From: Mycolicibacterium psychrotolerans
Lineage (GTDB): Bacteria > Actinomycetota > Actinomycetes > Mycobacteriales > Mycobacteriaceae
Assembly (NCBI RefSeq): GCF_010729305.1
Contig: NZ_AP022574.1
Span: forward strand, 2,852,001 to 2,916,000
Length of the DNA: 64,000 nucleotides
Direction: 5' to 3'
The position numbers and the translations under genes are program-made. How positions within the stretch are numbered: the stretch's first letter is position 1; each line of letters opens with the position of its first letter. Below, one piece after another: positions 1 through 8,652 of the stretch. A model generated the notes under the pieces. That model had not been told where the DNA came from and did no database searches. It was given only the letters and a program-made list of their open reading frames with translations.

Positions 1-50
1 TCAATCGTCTGTGAAACAGATGCGGACGACGCAGCGGATAAGGAAGTCCA

Positions 51-2228
51 TTGAGCGGTAACTCGGTACGCCTTCAGGCGATCAACAACGTCGAAGCCTA
101 TGTCCCTCCGGCGATCAGTTTCGACCCGGCCGAGGCCCCCGGCGAGGTGTTCGGGTCGAACGTGTTCACCAAGGCGGAGATGCAGCTGCGGCTCCCCAAG
201 TCGGTGTACAAGTCCGTGGTCGCCACCATCGAGAAGGGCGCCAAGCTCGACCCTGCGGTCGCCGACTCGGTCGCCTCGGCGATGAAGGACTGGGCGCTGT
301 CGAGGGGCGCGACGCACTACGCGCACGTCTTCTACCCGATGACCGGACTGACCGCCGAGAAGCACGACAGCTTCCTCGAGCCGGTGTCCGACGGCCAGAC
401 GCTCGCCGAGTTCGCAGGCAAGACGTTGATCCAGGGCGAGCCGGACGCGTCGAGCTTCCCGTCCGGCGGTCTGCGCAGCACCTTCGAGGCGCGTGGCTAC
501 ACGGGGTGGGACGTCACCAGCCCGGCCTACATCCTGGAGAACCCGAACGGCAACACGCTGTGCATCCCGACGGTCTTCGTGTCGATGACCGGGGAGGCGC
601 TGGACTACAAGACGCCGCTGCTCCGCAGCCAGCAGGCGATGGGCGCGCAGGCGGAGCGCATTCTGAAGCTGTTCGGGCACAAGGACTTCGACAACATCGT
701 GTCGTTCTGCGGTCCGGAACAGGAGTACTTCCTTGTCGACCGCCACTTCTTCCTCGCCCGTCCCGACCTGATCAACGCGGGCCGCACGCTGTTCGGCGCG
801 AAGCCGCCGAAGGGCCAGGAGTTCGACGACCACTACTTCGGGTCGGTGCCCGAGCGGGTGCTGGGTTTCATGATGGACACCGAGCGTGAGCTGTTCAAAC
901 TCGGCATCCCGGCCAAGACCCGGCACAACGAGGTCGCGCCAGGCCAGTTCGAGATCGCGCCGATGTTCGAGCGGGCCAACATCGCCGCCGACCACCAGCA
1001 GCTGCTGATGACGATCTTCCGCAACGTCGCCAAGAAGCACGGCATGGAGTGCCTGTTCCACGAGAAGCCGTTCGCCGGGGTCAACGGCTCGGGCAAGCAC
1101 GTCAACTTCTCGATGGGCAACGCGCAGTTCGGCAGCCTGCTGGTGCCCGGCGACACCCCGCACGAGAACGCCCAGTTCCTGGTGTTCTGCGCTGCGGTGA
1201 TCCGCGCCGTGCACAAGTTCGCGGGCCTGCTGCGGGTGTCGGTGGCCTCGGCGACCAACGATCACCGGCTCGGCGCAAACGAGGCGCCGCCGGCGATCAT
1301 CTCGATCTTCCTGGGCGCCCAGCTGGCCGACGTGTTCGATCAGATCGCCAAGGGTGCGGCCACGTCGTCGAAGGGCAAGGGGTCGATGATCATCGGCGTC
1401 GACACGCTGCCCGAGCTGCCCACCGATCCCGGCGACCGCAACCGCACCAGCCCGTTCGCGTTCACCGGCAACAGGTTCGAGTTCCGCGCGCCGGGTTCGG
1501 GCCAGACCATCAACGTACCGATGATAATCCTCAACACGATCATGGCGGATTCCCTCGACTACATGGCCACGGTGCTGGAGAAGGCGGTCGGCGACGGCGA
1601 GGACTTCGACAAGGCGGTGCAGGCACTGCTGACCGAGATCATCACCGATCACGGCGCGGTGGTGTTCAACGGCGACGGCTACTCGGAGAACTGGCAGATC
1701 GAGGCCGCCGAGCGTGGCCTGCCGAACCTCAAAACGACTCTCGACGCGATCCCCGAGCTGATCAAGCCCGAGGCGATCGGGGTGTTCGAGAAGTACGGGG
1801 TGTTCAACGAGCGGGAGCTGCACAGCCGCTACGAGGTTCGTCTCGAGCAGTACGCGCTGACGATCGGTGTCGAGGCGAAGCTTGCTCTGGAGCTCGGCAC
1901 CACGGTGATCCTGCCCGGGGCGGTGCGGTACCAGACGGAGCTGGCGCAGAACGTCGCGACGCTGAAGGCGGCAGGCATGGCCGCCGACACCACGCTGTTG
2001 GAAGCGGTTTCGGCGCCCATTGCGGAGTTGACTGCCGCGCTGGGGTCGCTGAAGGCGGGGCTGGCGGATCACTCCGCCGAGTCCGCACTCGACGAGGCGA
2101 CGCACGCGCAGAAGGTGCTGCTGCCGGCGATGGACGCCGTCCGTGCCGCCGCCGACACCCTCGAGGGTGTGGTGGCCGACGACCTGTGGCCGCTCCCGAC
2201 GTATCAGGAGATGCTCTACATCCTGTGA
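51..2228 (+). CDS. glnN: Glutamine synthetase type III
   Basis: A 725-residue protein of the length and layout of GSIII enzymes, which are much larger than the ~470-residue GSI. It would make glutamine from glutamate, ammonia and ATP in the cytoplasm. Visible signatures are [12 protein letters not shown] near residue 293 and [11 protein letters not shown] near residue 344, both in the catalytic barrel, followed by a long C-terminal helical extension typical of GSIII. The start is TTG with AAGGAAG a few bases upstream; no better ATG lies near the conserved N-terminus. It stands alone and converges on the lipoprotein gene downstream. The family assignment is strong; the physiological role beside the normal mycobacterial GlnA1 is not shown by the sequence. 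Confidence 0.93.
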   Translation: MSGNSVRLQAINNVEAYVPPAISFDPAEAPGEVFGSNVFTKAEMQLRLPKSVYKSVVATIEKGAKLDPAVADSVASAMKDWALSRGATHYAHVFYPMTGLTAEKHDSFLEPVSDGQTLAEFAGKTLIQGEPDASSFPSGGLRSTFEARGYTGWDVTSPAYILENPNGNTLCIPTVFVSMTGEALDYKTPLLRSQQAMGAQAERILKLFGHKDFDNIVSFCGPEQEYFLVDRHFFLARPDLINAGRTLFGAKPPKGQEFDDHYFGSVPERVLGFMMDTERELFKLGIPAKTRHNEVAPGQFEIAPMFERANIAADHQQLLMTIFRNVAKKHGMECLFHEKPFAGVNGSGKHVNFSMGNAQFGSLLVPGDTPHENAQFLVFCAAVIRAVHKFAGLLRVSVASATNDHRLGANEAPPAIISIFLGAQLADVFDQIAKGAATSSKGKGSMIIGVDTLPELPTDPGDRNRTSPFAFTGNRFEFRAPGSGQTINVPMIILNTIMADSLDYMATVLEKAVGDGEDFDKAVQALLTEIITDHGAVVFNGDGYSENWQIEAAERGLPNLKTTLDAIPELIKPEAIGVFEKYGVFNERELHSRYEVRLEQYALTIGVEAKLALELGTTVILPGAVRYQTELAQNVATLKAAGMAADTTLLEAVSAPIAELTAALGSLKAGLADHSAESALDEATHAQKVLLPAMDAVRAAADTLEGVVADDLWPLPTYQEMLYIL

Positions 2229-2241
2229 ACCCGCGGGTTCA
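2226..2241. terminator. 16-bp palindrome joining two convergent stop codons
   Basis: TGAACCCGCGGGTTCA is a perfect palindrome whose outer triplets are the glnN stop codon (plus strand) and the stop codon of the lipoprotein gene (minus strand). With no other spacer between the genes, it is the only candidate for a bidirectional terminator. There is no T-tract, which is common for mycobacterial terminators; a perfect palindrome also has almost no loop, so its strength is doubtful. Confidence 0.4.
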
Positions 2242-3324
2242 GCCGGGGTCGACGATCTGCACCACACCGGCGGTGACGCCGGCGACGAACAGCCGGCCCG
2301 TCGTCGCGTCGACGCCGACCGTGTACGGGTTCTGCACCGTCGCAATGCGTTTCACCTCACGAGGCATCGGCTCGGCCATGTCGTAGCCGACGACCTCGTT
2401 GGTGCCCGAGGATGCCACCCACAGCCGGTCCCGTGTCGGGTCGTAGGTGATGCCGTACGGACCGCCGGGCTGGGCGATCTCGGCGATCTGGCGGGGTTGG
2501 GTGTCGAAGACGCGCACCGCGTCGCCGCGGGTGTCTGCGGCGATCATCCGGCCGTGCTTGTCGGCGACCAGGTGCGTCGGCCCGTCCCCGGCAGGTGTCG
2601 ACCCGACGATCCTGAGTTCCTCGGTGCCATAGATCGTCAGATCGTTCTTGCGCACGTCGAGCAGGCCCATCCGGTTCCCGACGGGTGCCAACCCCGCCGG
2701 CTGGACGCTGTCGGTGAACACCTTGACGATCTCGTCGCCGCGCAGCGCGGTGACCGTGCCGCCGAGTTCGTTGGCCACGAACACGGTGCCGTCGGGTGCC
2801 TCGGAGGCGTCGTGGGGCACGGTGCCGGTGATGATCTGCGGCTCCGCGCGGCCGTCGGGCAACTCGACGCGCACCAGCGCACCGGCGCTCTCCACCGGGA
2901 CCAGGACAGGGCCACCGGGTTTGGCGAGCTGCAGGTGCCGGGCCACGCCAGGAAGGGGGGTGCGCCCGGTGATCTCACCGCTGTCGGCGTTGATCAGCAC
3001 GAGCTGGTTCGGCGTGCGGGTGGCGACCGCCACGGTGCGGGTCACCGCATCGACGACGACGCCCTCGGGAGCGGACCCGACCGGGACCAGCCGCCCCGGC
3101 GGCGGTTTCTGCGGCGCGGGCGCCGACTGTGGTTCGGCCGCCGGCGGCAGACTGTCGGTGGGCGGACGGGTGCCCTCGGTCGGGGCGCCGGGCGGTATGA
3201 GCCCGGTCGTGGTCGGCGTGCTGGCCGGCGCGGACGGGGTGGTGGACGGAGTCGCCTGATCGACGTCCTGGCCGCTGCACCCGCTGACGAGCAGGGCCAG
3301 AACGAGCAGCAGCCGATACCTCAT
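2239..3324 (-). CDS. Lipoprotein with YncE/NHL-like beta-propeller repeats
   Basis: 361 residues. The N-terminus MRYRLLLVLALLVSGC is a lipoprotein signal peptide with lipobox Cys16, followed by a Thr/Pro/Ala-rich linker to about residue 100. The rest consists of repeated blades with motifs such as PEGVVVD, TGRTPLPGVARHL, GITYDPTRDRLWVA and YTVGVDATTGRLFVAG, the pattern of YncE-type surface propellers. It should be anchored outside the membrane. The ligand or partner cannot be read from the sequence. It is monocistronic and converges with glnN. Confidence 0.8.
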   Translation of the reverse strand: MRYRLLLVLALLVSGCSGQDVDQATPSTTPSAPASTPTTTGLIPPGAPTEGTRPPTDSLPPAAEPQSAPAPQKPPPGRLVPVGSAPEGVVVDAVTRTVAVATRTPNQLVLINADSGEITGRTPLPGVARHLQLAKPGGPVLVPVESAGALVRVELPDGRAEPQIITGTVPHDASEAPDGTVFVANELGGTVTALRGDEIVKVFTDSVQPAGLAPVGNRMGLLDVRKNDLTIYGTEELRIVGSTPAGDGPTHLVADKHGRMIAADTRGDAVRVFDTQPRQIAEIAQPGGPYGITYDPTRDRLWVASSGTNEVVGYDMAEPMPREVKRIATVQNPYTVGVDATTGRLFVAGVTAGVVQIVDPG

Positions 3325-3474
3325 GTACCGGGTCTACCCGATCGGGTGAACGCGGGCCCCGCGCGGGGGGTGCCGTAAGAAAGCCGAAATCGGGCTCGAC
3401 GCTGTTTGGTCGCCGGCCGACGGGGAATCTGCAGCCGTGTCTGTTCCGGCCCGGAGCACCCTCCGGGGGCGATG

Positions 3475-3765
<291 letters not shown>

Positions 3766-3776
3766 TTACAGCAATG

Positions 3777-3792
3777 GTACCCGCGGGGGTAT
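3777..3792. promoter_or_regulatory. CstR-like operator upstream of cstR
   Basis: GTACCCGCGGGGGTAT, an imperfect palindrome of the ATACCC-N4-GGGTAT type found five more times in this island. It sits 33 bp upstream of the cstR start and downstream of the TauE stop, suggesting a separate autoregulated promoter. Confidence 0.65.
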
Positions 3793-3803
3793 TTCCCCGA
3801 CGA

Positions 3804-4685
3804 TCATGCCGCTGCGCTCGCGTGGCGATTGCCCACGAGATGGCGTAGCGGACAGAATCCACTTCGGCTGCAGGCCAGGTACATCGTCAGCGCGACGGCG
3901 GTCAGCGCCGCTGCGGCGATACCGACAGCGAGGTGGATTTCCTGGGCCAGGATGACCGAGGACATTCCCAGGACGAACCAGCCGAACGCCTTGCGGAGCG
4001 CGTCGGGGTCGACCATGGCGGTCAGGCGTGCGCCGATCAGAGCGCCGATCACGGCGGCTGCGGTGACGGCCAGCGCAAGGCCCCAATCGATCTGCACGCT
4101 GGACAGGTAGCCGGCCAGGCCGGCGAACGACTTCATCGCGATGACGATCAGCGAGGTTCCCACTGCGACCGGCATCGGTAGCCCGCCCAGCAGGGCCAGC
4201 GCGGGCACCACCAGGAATCCGCCACCGGCGCCGACCAGGCCGGTGACCAGGCCGACTACCAGGCCCTCGGCAACGATCTTCGGGATCGGCATCCGATGTC
4301 CGCCGTCGGCGGAGTGCACGGTTTTGCGTCCGCGGAGCATCGCGACCGCGGTGGCGATCATCATGACGGCGAAGCCGATGAGCAGCACTGTGCCCGGGAT
4401 GAAGCGGGCCAGCAGGCCACCGGCGTAGGCGCCGGCCATGCCTGCGACTCCGAAGATCAGGCCGGTGCGACACTGCACCCGGCCGGCGCGAGCGTGCGAG
4501 ACCGCGCCGACGGCGCTGGTGACGCCGACCACCAGCAGGGACGTGGCGATGGCTTGTTTGGCGTCCATGCCGGCGACATAGGCCAGCAGCGGGACGGTCA
4601 TGATCGAGCCGCCGCCGCCGAGCAGGCCCAAGGCGATGCCGACGAAGACGGCCAGGCCGACGGTCAACGCGATCATGGCGGTCAC
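3804..4685 (-). CDS. TauE/SafE-family sulfite/sulfur-anion exporter
   Basis: 293-residue polytopic membrane protein. The N-terminal half carries the family glycine motif GLLGGGGSIMTVPLL and the second half repeats it as GLVGAGGGFLVVPAL, the inverted duplication typical of TauE/SafE. A short Cys-containing tail (CSRSGFCPLRHL) follows the last membrane segment. The family exports sulfite, sulfoacetate or related sulfur anions. Its start overlaps the rhodanese stop by 4 bp and cstR follows, so it is translationally coupled in the sulfide operon; the probable cargo is sulfite or thiosulfate made by the persulfide dioxygenase (inference). Confidence 0.88.
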   Translation of the reverse strand: MTAMIALTVGLAVFVGIALGLLGGGGSIMTVPLLAYVAGMDAKQAIATSLLVVGVTSAVGAVSHARAGRVQCRTGLIFGVAGMAGAYAGGLLARFIPGTVLLIGFAVMMIATAVAMLRGRKTVHSADGGHRMPIPKIVAEGLVVGLVTGLVGAGGGFLVVPALALLGGLPMPVAVGTSLIVIAMKSFAGLAGYLSSVQIDWGLALAVTAAAVIGALIGARLTAMVDPDALRKAFGWFVLGMSSVILAQEIHLAVGIAAAALTAVALTMYLACSRSGFCPLRHLVGNRHASAAA

Positions 4686-5272
4686 CCGACCTTCTGGCCG
4701 GCGGAGGACCCGACGAGCTGGGCGACTACGGTTTGGGCGTCACAGCTGGCGCCGCGGTTGTAGGGCAGCTTGGACAGCAGCGTGCCCATAGCGCAGGTGT
4801 TGGACAGCGCGGCGAAGGTGAGCCCGCCGCCGACGCCCGCCGCGAGCCACTTGAGCTTGGGGGCGGCGATGCTGCCCAGGATGCTGGTCAGCACGATCGA
4901 CCCGGCGACCAGGCGGACCTGGCGTTCGAGATCCCAGCGGGGCGTGCCGCGGTTGACCGCGAAGCCCGCTGCCTCCCAGGCCACGATCCCGCCGTCGAGG
5001 ATGTGCACGTTGGTCAGACCGGCCTTGCGCAGGGACTCCTCGGCCTGCGCCGCACGCTGTCCCGAGCGGCACACCAGCACGACCTCGTCGTCAAGATGCT
5101 TGCTGATTTCGTCGCGGTGCTCGCGCAGCAGGTCCAGCGGCACGTTGTAGGCGCCGGAGATGTGAGCGGTCTCGAACTCACCGGGTGTCCGCACATCCAG
5201 CACCCGCGGCGGCGCGGCCGAACCCAGGCGATCGTTGAGATTCTGCGAATCGATCGTTGCGGTGGTCGTCAT
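4682..5272 (-). CDS. Membrane-anchored rhodanese (YgaP-like, rhodanese + DUF2892)
   Basis: 196 residues. Residues 1-110 form a rhodanese domain with the active loop CRSGQR at Cys68 and the strand RVLDVRTPGEF. Residues ~115-196 are a DUF2892-type part with two hydrophobic segments (VRLVAGSIVLTSILGSI and LKWLAAGVGGGLTFAAL) and a GCG-like Cys segment. It should carry a persulfide sulfur on Cys68 at the inner face of the membrane. It is the first gene of the minus-strand operon, divergent from the persulfide dioxygenase, with two operators in its promoter. Confidence 0.9.
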   Translation of the reverse strand: MTTTATIDSQNLNDRLGSAAPPRVLDVRTPGEFETAHISGAYNVPLDLLREHRDEISKHLDDEVVLVCRSGQRAAQAEESLRKAGLTNVHILDGGIVAWEAAGFAVNRGTPRWDLERQVRLVAGSIVLTSILGSIAAPKLKWLAAGVGGGLTFAALSNTCAMGTLLSKLPYNRGASCDAQTVVAQLVGSSAGQKVG

Positions 5273-5326
5273 GGCGATGAGGGTCCTTCCGGCTGGCCGG
5301 CGGTGACGAAAGGCTCTAGGCCCTGA

Positions 5327-5342
5327 ATACCGCCGGGGGTAT
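5327..5342. promoter_or_regulatory. CstR-like operator 1 (rhodanese side)
   Basis: ATACCGCCGGGGGTAT, a 16-bp palindrome with two mismatching pairs, 55 bp upstream of the rhodanese start. Member of the six-site family of this island. Confidence 0.65.
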
Positions 5343-5362
5343 GTTCAAGTGAGATGGTAGCC

Positions 5363-5384
5363 ATACCCCCACGAGTATTGTCAA
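5363..5384 (-). promoter_or_regulatory. Rhodanese-operon promoter with CstR-like operator 2
   Basis: On the minus strand a TTGACA -35 box (5384-5379) is followed directly by the site ATACTCGTGGGGGTAT (5378-5363). TACCAT about 19 bp past the -35 is a possible -10. Repressor bound here would cover the spacer. The arrangement mirrors that of the divergent promoter. Confidence 0.6.
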
Positions 5385-5395
5385 GCCGGAATGCA

Positions 5396-5411
5396 ATACC
5401 CCCGGGGGTAG
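5396..5411. promoter_or_regulatory. CstR-like operator 3
   Basis: ATACCCCCGGGGGTAG contains a perfect 14-bp palindrome (TACCCCCGGGGGTA). It lies immediately upstream of the -35 box of the persulfide dioxygenase promoter. Confidence 0.7.
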
Positions 5412-5432
5412 TTGACATACCCGTAGGGGTAT
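5412..5432 (+). promoter_or_regulatory. Persulfide-dioxygenase promoter -35 with CstR-like operator 4
   Basis: TTGACA at 5412-5417 overlaps by one base the operator ATACCCGTAGGGGTAT (5417-5432), so the site fills the promoter spacer. A clear -10 is not visible; CAGGAT at 19-bp spacing is the best guess. Operators 3 and 4 are spaced 21 bp centre to centre, two helical turns. Confidence 0.65.
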
Positions 5433-5475
5433 ATGCCAGGATGGCTCTACCGAACCGAATGAGAGGACTGAGGAC

Positions 5476-6855
5476 ATGAAGTTCATCCAGTACTACTTGG
5501 ATTGTCTGTCGCATGCGTCGTATATGATCGCCGACGAAACCACCGGGCGCGCAGTCGTTGTCGACCCGCAGCGCGATGTGTCCGAGTATCTGGCCGATGC
5601 CACGGAGCTGGGTCTGACGATCGAGCTGGTGATCGAAACCCACTTTCACGCCGACTTCCTGTCCGGTCACCTCGAGTTGGCCAAGGCCACCGGGGCGAAG
5701 ATCGTCTTCTCCTCGGTCGCTGAGACCGAATTCGAGTCGATGGGTGTCGCTGACGGCGAGATCTACTCGCTGGGCGAGGTCACGCTGGAGTTCCGCCATA
5801 CCCCCGGACACACCCCGGAGTCGCTGAGCATCGTGGTCTACGAGCACCCTGGCGACAAGGTGCCCTACGGCGTGCTGACGGGCGACGCGCTGTTCATCGG
5901 CGATGTCGGCCGGCCCGACCTGCTGGCCTCGATCGGGTTCACCCGCGAGGAACTGGCCGACAAACTCTACGACTCACTGCACAACAAGCTGATGACTCTG
6001 CCCGACGCCACCCGGGTTTATCCCGCGCACGGCGCAGGCTCGGCCTGCGGCAAGAACCTGTCCACCGACCTCTGGTCCACGATGGGCGATCAGAAAGCCA
6101 CCAACTACGCGCTGCGCGCCCCGGACAAGGCCACCTTCATGAACCTGGTCACCGAGGGCCAACCGCCGGCGCCCGGGTACTTCGTCTACGACGCGATCCT
6201 CAACCGTAAGGACCGGGAACTGCTCGACGAGACCAAGATGCCGGCCGCGATGACCTACCAACAGGTGCGCGAGGCAATCGACGGTGGCGCGGTGCTGGTC
6301 GACGGGCGCACGCCCGAGGAGTTCGCGCTGGGCCACCTGCGCGGCGCGGTCAACATCGGGCTGGAAGGCCGCTACGCGGAGTTCGCCGGCTCAGTGCTGC
6401 CCTCCGACGTCGACATCGTGCTGTTCACCGAGCCCGGCCAAGAACTGGAAGGCAAGAACCGGCTCGCCCGGATCGGCTTCGACCGGGTCATCGGTTATCT
6501 CGACAAGCCCTTCGAGGTGATGTTCGAGAATCGCGACGACGTTCAGGTGGCTTCGCGACTGACGGCCAAGGCATTCGACGAACGCGCGGCGGAGATCGCC
6601 GGGCTGCAGATCGTCGACGTTCGCAATCCCGGCGAGGTCGAGGCCGGCGCCATCCCCAGCGCGATCTCGATCCCCGTGGGCCAATTGCCCGCCCGGATGG
6701 GCGAACTCGACCCGACCGCGCCGACCGTCGTGTACTGCGCCGGGGGCTACCGGTCCTCGGTCGCGGCCAGCCTGCTGCGCCAACACGGCTTCACCGACGT
6801 CAGCGACATCCTGGGCGGCTACGGCGCCTGGGAAGACGCCACCCAGAACGCCTGA
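5476..6855 (+). CDS. cstB: CstB-like persulfide dioxygenase-rhodanese fusion
   Basis: 459 residues with three parts. Residues 1-~240 are a metallo-beta-lactamase fold of the ETHE1 persulfide dioxygenase type, with HFHADFLSGH at 56-65 as iron ligands and YPAHGAGSACG. Residues ~255-345 resemble a rhodanese domain that lacks a catalytic Cys (the loop reads LFTEPGQE). Residues ~355-459 are an active rhodanese with CAGGYRS, Cys421. This active-inactive-active order is that of staphylococcal CstB, which oxidises persulfide to thiosulfate. A good ribosome site (GAGGAC) precedes the ATG. First gene of the plus-strand sulfide operon, with operators over its promoter. Confidence 0.9.
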   Translation: MKFIQYYLDCLSHASYMIADETTGRAVVVDPQRDVSEYLADATELGLTIELVIETHFHADFLSGHLELAKATGAKIVFSSVAETEFESMGVADGEIYSLGEVTLEFRHTPGHTPESLSIVVYEHPGDKVPYGVLTGDALFIGDVGRPDLLASIGFTREELADKLYDSLHNKLMTLPDATRVYPAHGAGSACGKNLSTDLWSTMGDQKATNYALRAPDKATFMNLVTEGQPPAPGYFVYDAILNRKDRELLDETKMPAAMTYQQVREAIDGGAVLVDGRTPEEFALGHLRGAVNIGLEGRYAEFAGSVLPSDVDIVLFTEPGQELEGKNRLARIGFDRVIGYLDKPFEVMFENRDDVQVASRLTAKAFDERAAEIAGLQIVDVRNPGEVEAGAIPSAISIPVGQLPARMGELDPTAPTVVYCAGGYRSSVAASLLRQHGFTDVSDILGGYGAWEDATQNA

Positions 6856-6874
6856 CCGGCAAGGAGCCACGTAG

Positions 6875-8077
6875 ATGACCACCAAGGCCAAACACCAGAT
6901 ACTGATCGTCGGCGGCGGAACCGCCGGCATCACCGTCGCAGCCCGCCTGTTGCGCAAGGGCTACTCCGATGTCGCGGTCATCGAGCCGTCGAGCGCGCAT
7001 TACTACCAGCCCCTGTGGACTCTTGTCGGCGCAGGCCAGGCGAAGGCCGCGTCGACCGAACGGCCCGAGTCCTCTGTGATGCCGAAAGGCGCCACGTGGA
7101 TCAAGAACGCCGTCAATGCCTTTGATCCCGACAACAACACGGTCACGTGCACCGACGGAGTCACCTACGCCTACGACGTGCTGGTCGTGTGTCCCGGAAT
7201 CCAACTCGACTGGAAGAGCACCGAGGGGCTGGAAGACGCCCTGGGCCACGACGGCGTGTCGTCGAACTACCGGTTCGACCTCGCGCCGCGCACCTGGGAC
7301 TTCATCCGTAACCTTCGATCCGGTACCGCGGTGTTCACAGTGCCGTCCGGGGCGATCAAATGTGCTGGGGCTCCACAGAAGATCGCGTATCTGGCGTCGG
7401 ACTACTGGAGAAATCAGGGCGTACTGAAGGATATCGACGTCCACCTCGTCATGCCGGGCGCACGCCCCTTCGGAATTCCCGCCATCGCCGACAGCCTCGA
7501 CAAGGTCATCGCCGACTATGGCATCACGTTGCACACCAACGCAGAAGTGACCGCCGTCGACGCGGCGTCGCACAAGGTCGGCATCACCAGCGTCGGCAGT
7601 GGCGGGACCGACACGATGCTGTCGTACGACGTGCTGCACGCCGTGCCGCGCCAGTCGGCTCCGGACTGGATCAAGTCGAGTCCGCTGTCGGCTTGCGATG
7701 CGGCCGGCTACGTGGAGATCGACAAGCACACCCTGCAGCACGTGCGTTACCCCAATGTGTTCAGCCTCGGCGACGCCGGTTCGTCGCCGAACTCCAAGAC
7801 CGGGGCGGCGATCCGCAAGCAGGCTCCCGTGGTCGTCGCCAACATCGACGCAGTCCTGAAGAACCAACCGCTGCAGGCGTCGTACGACGGGTACTCGTCA
7901 TGCCCGATCGTCACCTCGTCGCACGCCATGCTGCTCGCGGAGTTCGACTACGACCTCAACCTGGAGCCCTCGTTCCCGGTGCTCGACCCGACCAAGCCGC
8001 ACCGGGCGTACTGGTATCTCAAGAAGTACGGGCTGCCGTTCATGTACTGGAACCTGATGCTCAAAGGTCTTGCTTAG
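6875..8077 (+). CDS. sqr: Sulfide:quinone oxidoreductase, type II
   Basis: 400-residue flavoprotein with an N-terminal FAD motif GGGTAG at residues 13-18. The pair of redox cysteines is visible at Cys163 (IKCAGAPQK) and Cys343 (YSSCPIV), spaced 180 apart as in mitochondrial-type SQR. GDAGSSPNSKT near residue 310 is the second FAD contact. A C-terminal amphipathic stretch (YLKKYGLPFMYWNLML) fits attachment to the membrane surface for quinone access. It oxidises H2S to a persulfide, which CstB would consume. It starts 19 bp after cstB with AAGGAG upstream. Confidence 0.92.
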   Translation: MTTKAKHQILIVGGGTAGITVAARLLRKGYSDVAVIEPSSAHYYQPLWTLVGAGQAKAASTERPESSVMPKGATWIKNAVNAFDPDNNTVTCTDGVTYAYDVLVVCPGIQLDWKSTEGLEDALGHDGVSSNYRFDLAPRTWDFIRNLRSGTAVFTVPSGAIKCAGAPQKIAYLASDYWRNQGVLKDIDVHLVMPGARPFGIPAIADSLDKVIADYGITLHTNAEVTAVDAASHKVGITSVGSGGTDTMLSYDVLHAVPRQSAPDWIKSSPLSACDAAGYVEIDKHTLQHVRYPNVFSLGDAGSSPNSKTGAAIRKQAPVVVANIDAVLKNQPLQASYDGYSSCPIVTSSHAMLLAEFDYDLNLEPSFPVLDPTKPHRAYWYLKKYGLPFMYWNLMLKGLA

Positions 8078-8110
8078 CAACTTGATCGCGGCACAGAGAA
8101 AGGACTGGCA

Positions 8111-8470
8111 ATGTCGACACTCAGTTTGACCACGTCGAACTTCGAATCCACCATCGTCGAGAACCCCATCGTGTTGGTCGACTTCTGGGCCCCGTGGTGT
8201 GGTCCCTGTCGCGCCTTCGCTCCCGTCTTCGACCGCTCGGCGAAATCCCACCCCGACGTCGTGCATGCCAAGCTCGACACCGAGGCCGAGCCGGAAATTG
8301 CCGGAGCGCTGCAGATCCAGGCGATCCCGACGATCATGGCATTCCGCGACGGCGTGCTCGTCCACCGCCAACCGGGCGCGATGCCGGCGGCCGCGCTGGA
8401 GGATCTGATCACGAGGGTCAAGGCGCTCGACATGGCCGACGTACGCGCGAAGATCGCCGCCGAGAGCTGA
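8111..8470 (+). CDS. Thioredoxin
   Basis: 119 residues with the redox motif WCGPC (Cys30, Cys33), the cis-proline QAIPT and a standard single thioredoxin fold. No signal peptide, so cytoplasmic. In this operon it probably reduces protein persulfides or the peroxiredoxin two genes downstream (inference from order). A ribosome site GAAAGGA lies upstream of ATG. Confidence 0.92.
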   Translation: MSTLSLTTSNFESTIVENPIVLVDFWAPWCGPCRAFAPVFDRSAKSHPDVVHAKLDTEAEPEIAGALQIQAIPTIMAFRDGVLVHRQPGAMPAAALEDLITRVKALDMADVRAKIAAES

Positions 8471-8497
8471 TCCACTTTATCGCGGAAGGCGAATCCA

Positions 8498-8650
8498 ATG
8501 TGCTACCCCGAGAAGTGTCCCCGCTGCGGGAAGACCGGCTGGCCCGGTTGCGGCGAACACGTCGACGACGTGATGCGGTCGATACCTCCAGCCCAAAGAT
8601 GCACGTGTGAATGGGGCTACCCCGGCAAAGATCAACAGACGAGGGAATAG
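8498..8650 (+). CDS. 50-aa cysteine-rich zinc-ribbon-like protein
   Basis: A short gene between thioredoxin and peroxiredoxin. The protein begins MCYPEKCPRCGKTGWPGC and ends with the pair CTC before a charged tail; seven of its 50 residues are cysteine (Cys2, 7, 10, 18, 39, 41 confirmed in the translation pattern CxxC...GCGEHVD...CTC), plus one conserved-looking His. GGAAGG lies 11 bp upstream of the ATG, the stop is 2 bp before the next start, and all neighbours run the same way. I recall small proteins of this CxxCGKxxWxGCGxHV pattern in many bacteria and fungi, of unknown function. Zinc binding or persulfide carriage are possible; neither is shown. Confidence 0.8.
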   Translation: MCYPEKCPRCGKTGWPGCGEHVDDVMRSIPPAQRCTCEWGYPGKDQQTRE

Positions 8651-8652
8651 AC

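Noticed and set aside
8611..8652. Upstream ATG for the peroxiredoxin
   Set aside because: It lies inside the Cys-rich small gene; the ATG at 8653 has its own ribosome site and matches the family N-terminus.
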